Origin: Chara braunii
Lineage: Eukaryota > Streptophyta > Charophyceae > Charales > Characeae
Assembly: GCA_003427395.1 (NCBI GenBank)
Contig: BFEA01000024.1
Coordinates: 5,049,224 to 5,080,052 of the forward strand
Reading direction: 5' to 3'
Length of the DNA stretch: 30,829 nucleotides
Position numbers and translations under genes: made by a program. How positions within the stretch are numbered: position 1 is the stretch's first letter; every line of letters starts with the position of its first letter. Shown here piece by piece: positions 29,109 through 30,829 of the stretch. The notes under the pieces are model-generated. The model ran no database searches. It worked only from the letters and a program-made list of their open reading frames with translations, and was not told the origin of the DNA.

Positions 29109-29390
29109 ATATATATCAGCTCTCGAACCAACGATTAAATCCCTCGTCTGGCCGCACCCGTGTCCACTCCTACAGTCTGCTCTCGTGGTGTGGTACAAAG
29201 TAGAACCATCTAGAGGAAACAGCAGAATCATCTTGAGGGTTGAATGCATTCCAGAAGTGGTTCGTGCATGAAGATGAAACTTAAACCAGGTAAGTTCCTT
29301 ACTAGTCTTGATGAATAGTAATAAGGCTGACTTCGACGATGCACCTACAACGCCGAGGTTGGTGGAGGAAAGGAGATATTACTAGAGCAT

Positions 29391-29632
29391 ATGTTCTCCT
29401 TCTTCTTCCTCTTCTTCGTCTTCTTTTCTTCTTCTTCTTCATCATCATCTTCTTCTTCGTCCCCTCTAATTCCCCCTCTCCGCTCCCTCCTCCTACTCCT
29501 TTCCTCCGCCATCTTCTCCTCTCCTCCCCTCTCCTTGGCCCCTTCCTACCCCCACTTCGGCCTTCTGTCCTCTTCTTCCTTCCCCACCCTTTCTCTCCCC
29601 CTCCTTCCCCCTCCCTCTGCCTCTTTCTATGT
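29391..29632 (+). repeat. Long pyrimidine-rich tract
   Basis: About 240 bp almost wholly C/T on the plus strand, starting with CTT/CTTCTT repeats and including CATCATCATC. The Ser/Phe/Leu frames on the plus strand and Lys/Arg/Glu frames on the minus strand are compositional. Mirror-like stretches could form triplex DNA. Confidence 0.85.
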
Positions 29633-29639
29633 TTGTTCA

Positions 29640-30180
29640 ACTTAGCAGTCGTTGCAGCCGACATAAATTGTGCATAGGAAGGTTGCAGAGCTCCACGTTT
29701 CTTCTGTTCTTCCACCTCCTCCTTTCCTCTCCCACCCCTCCTCCGTCCGTTCCTTTCCCCCTCGCCTTTTTCTGCTTCACTGTGTTGAACTCGGTCGTCC
29801 TCGTCTTCGTTGCTGGCGCACGGTGTGCATAAGTCGACGGGAAATTGGATTTACTGCTTCATCTGAGATGGTATCTGCTCTTCCGTTCCGTTCTCCACCG
29901 CCAGTGATCATTTGCACTTATCCGCTTCTCCCGCTACTCCTGTCCCTCTTCTCAACCGTCTTGTCTTCACGTCAATCTTGTGTCAGTTTCACGGAAGTTG
30001 GTCCTATCTTCTTAATACTACTTAAGTTTCTTCCTCTCAATGAATTGGTATGCCCATCATACCACCCCTTGTTAACCCTCCTGTTGTTCTCGTCGTCCTG
30101 TGAGCATTTCTAACGTTGCGAGGGCCCATGAAGACTGCGGGCTCATCAATTTACTCCTGTGTAATTGGTACATGGATCAG
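29640..30180. other. Anonymous pyrimidine-biased DNA
   Basis: A 147-codon plus frame at 29670-30113 has no domain; I do not support a gene. Confidence 0.45.
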
Positions 30181-30190
30181 GAGATTTTTC

Positions 30191-30225
30191 AATTGATTGG
30201 TTGATTGGTTGATTGATTGATTGAT
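30191..30225. repeat. (TTGA)n-type microsatellite
   Basis: TTGATTGGTTGATTGGTTGA followed by TTGATTGATTGATC. Confidence 0.9.
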
Positions 30226-30829
30226 CTAATAATGATTAATTAGCCACACGACATCGGCACTCGGGTGGACGCGAAATGTGTGTTTACCAATGAGAGGGAG
30301 GAAGACCATGGGACGCTGGGGCAGCTCGATACGTTGATGGATTGATTGGTGGAGTGATTGATAAGTCACGGGCTCGGCGCGTAGGATCGACCTCTGATAT
30401 GCGCTCACATATGAGAGAGGTGGGAAGACAGGGGAGGCCGAGTTCGATAGGTTAGCACGTTGGCGAGTTGCACGGGAATGGAAGATCATGATGACACGTG
30501 GATGGAGTAGGAGGGCACGAAAGATGTTATGGTGGGACAAGGGGTGAGGAGTTGTGTGGAGAGCGGGGGTTGGGGGGGGGGGATGAGTTGGGCAAATGGA
30601 GAGAAGAGGGGAATGGACACAGCGAGGATCATAGTTCGATGGTAGATATAACATTTGACTTCCCAGCAAAGAGCTGAGGGAAGAAAGGAAGAGGAGGGAA
30701 GGTAGTGAAGAGGTTAAGGGGGATGTAGATGGTGGATGGATGGACGTGGGTGTGACATGGTAGGGAGGAATTCTGAGCTGAGTGGAGATGAAGGGGACGA
30801 TAGTCGCGGAAGCTGCGGTATTAGTTGCA
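30226..30829. other. Anonymous purine-rich DNA
   Basis: No recognisable gene; the minus frame at 30226-30669 is Pro/His/Ser-rich and without a domain. Confidence 0.45.

Larger units (their letters stand above)
28400..29131 (-). other. 243-codon open frame across simple repeats, function unknown
   Basis: It is the longest uninterrupted minus-strand frame in this part, but the N-terminal half is translation of CTCTGT repeats (Arg/Glu/Thr/Gln) and the middle is translation of GCCATC hexamers (Ala-Met repeats). The C-terminal part (for example FLIIFQQLPSESYDEAGYG) is non-repetitive but matches nothing I know. The opposite strand is open for 181 codons at 28346-28891, which argues that lack of stops is compositional. 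I do not support either as a gene. Confidence 0.15.

Overview
The window reads as nuclear, repeat-dominated DNA of a green plant or streptophyte alga. It holds a Ty3/Gypsy chromovirus-type retrotransposon primed by an initiator-Met-tRNA-like site, a second Gypsy element, a 5'-truncated LINE with a poly(A) tail, hAT-like non-autonomous DNA transposons, long microsatellites and no convincing intact host gene. The overall flavour resembles a large charophyte genome such as Chara; that is inference from style, not a match I could run. Two N stretches and an embedded Nextera mate-pair adapter show this is a short-read draft assembly.

Layout. 1-2111 is anonymous DNA with one piece of a small hairpin element. 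2117-9280 is a structurally complete LTR retrotransposon (element A): equal 309-bp LTRs, AACGG target duplications, a priming site, a 2.2-kb low-complexity leader, a broken gag, and a broken pol tail (end of RNase H, integrase with D/D/E, chromodomain). Protease, reverse transcriptase and most of RNase H are deleted. About 9.8-13.3 kb on the minus strand is element B: gag, CCHC knuckle, protease, RT and part of RNase H, with integrase missing and no LTRs found. 14.2-15.85 kb holds two degenerate tandem arrays, the second related to the leader of element A. 16.4-17.33 kb is a hAT-like element inside a CA/TA microsatellite, with an assembly gap in it. 18.6-19.96 kb (minus) is a broken coiled-coil gene ending near a long poly(A). 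21.0-21.34 and 25.2-25.67 kb are two copies of one dispersed repeat. 23.95-24.23 kb is a second 8-bp-TSD element, again inside a TA microsatellite. 24.99-26.50 kb is bounded by 143-bp inverted arms and contains nested hairpin repeats. 26.55-27.61 kb is the 3' end of a LINE. 27.6-30.8 kb is mostly simple-sequence and anonymous DNA.

The genes do not form a pathway; the window is a graveyard of mobile elements. The most notable points are: (1) every in-frame stop I could place in element A is TAG, mostly where Gln is plausible, whereas the other dead elements here carry mainly TGA where Arg is plausible; (2) both 8-bp-TSD elements sit inside TA microsatellites; (3) tandem repeats in an LTR-element leader have a counterpart in a separate array; (4) there is an unmistakable sequencing-adapter artefact.
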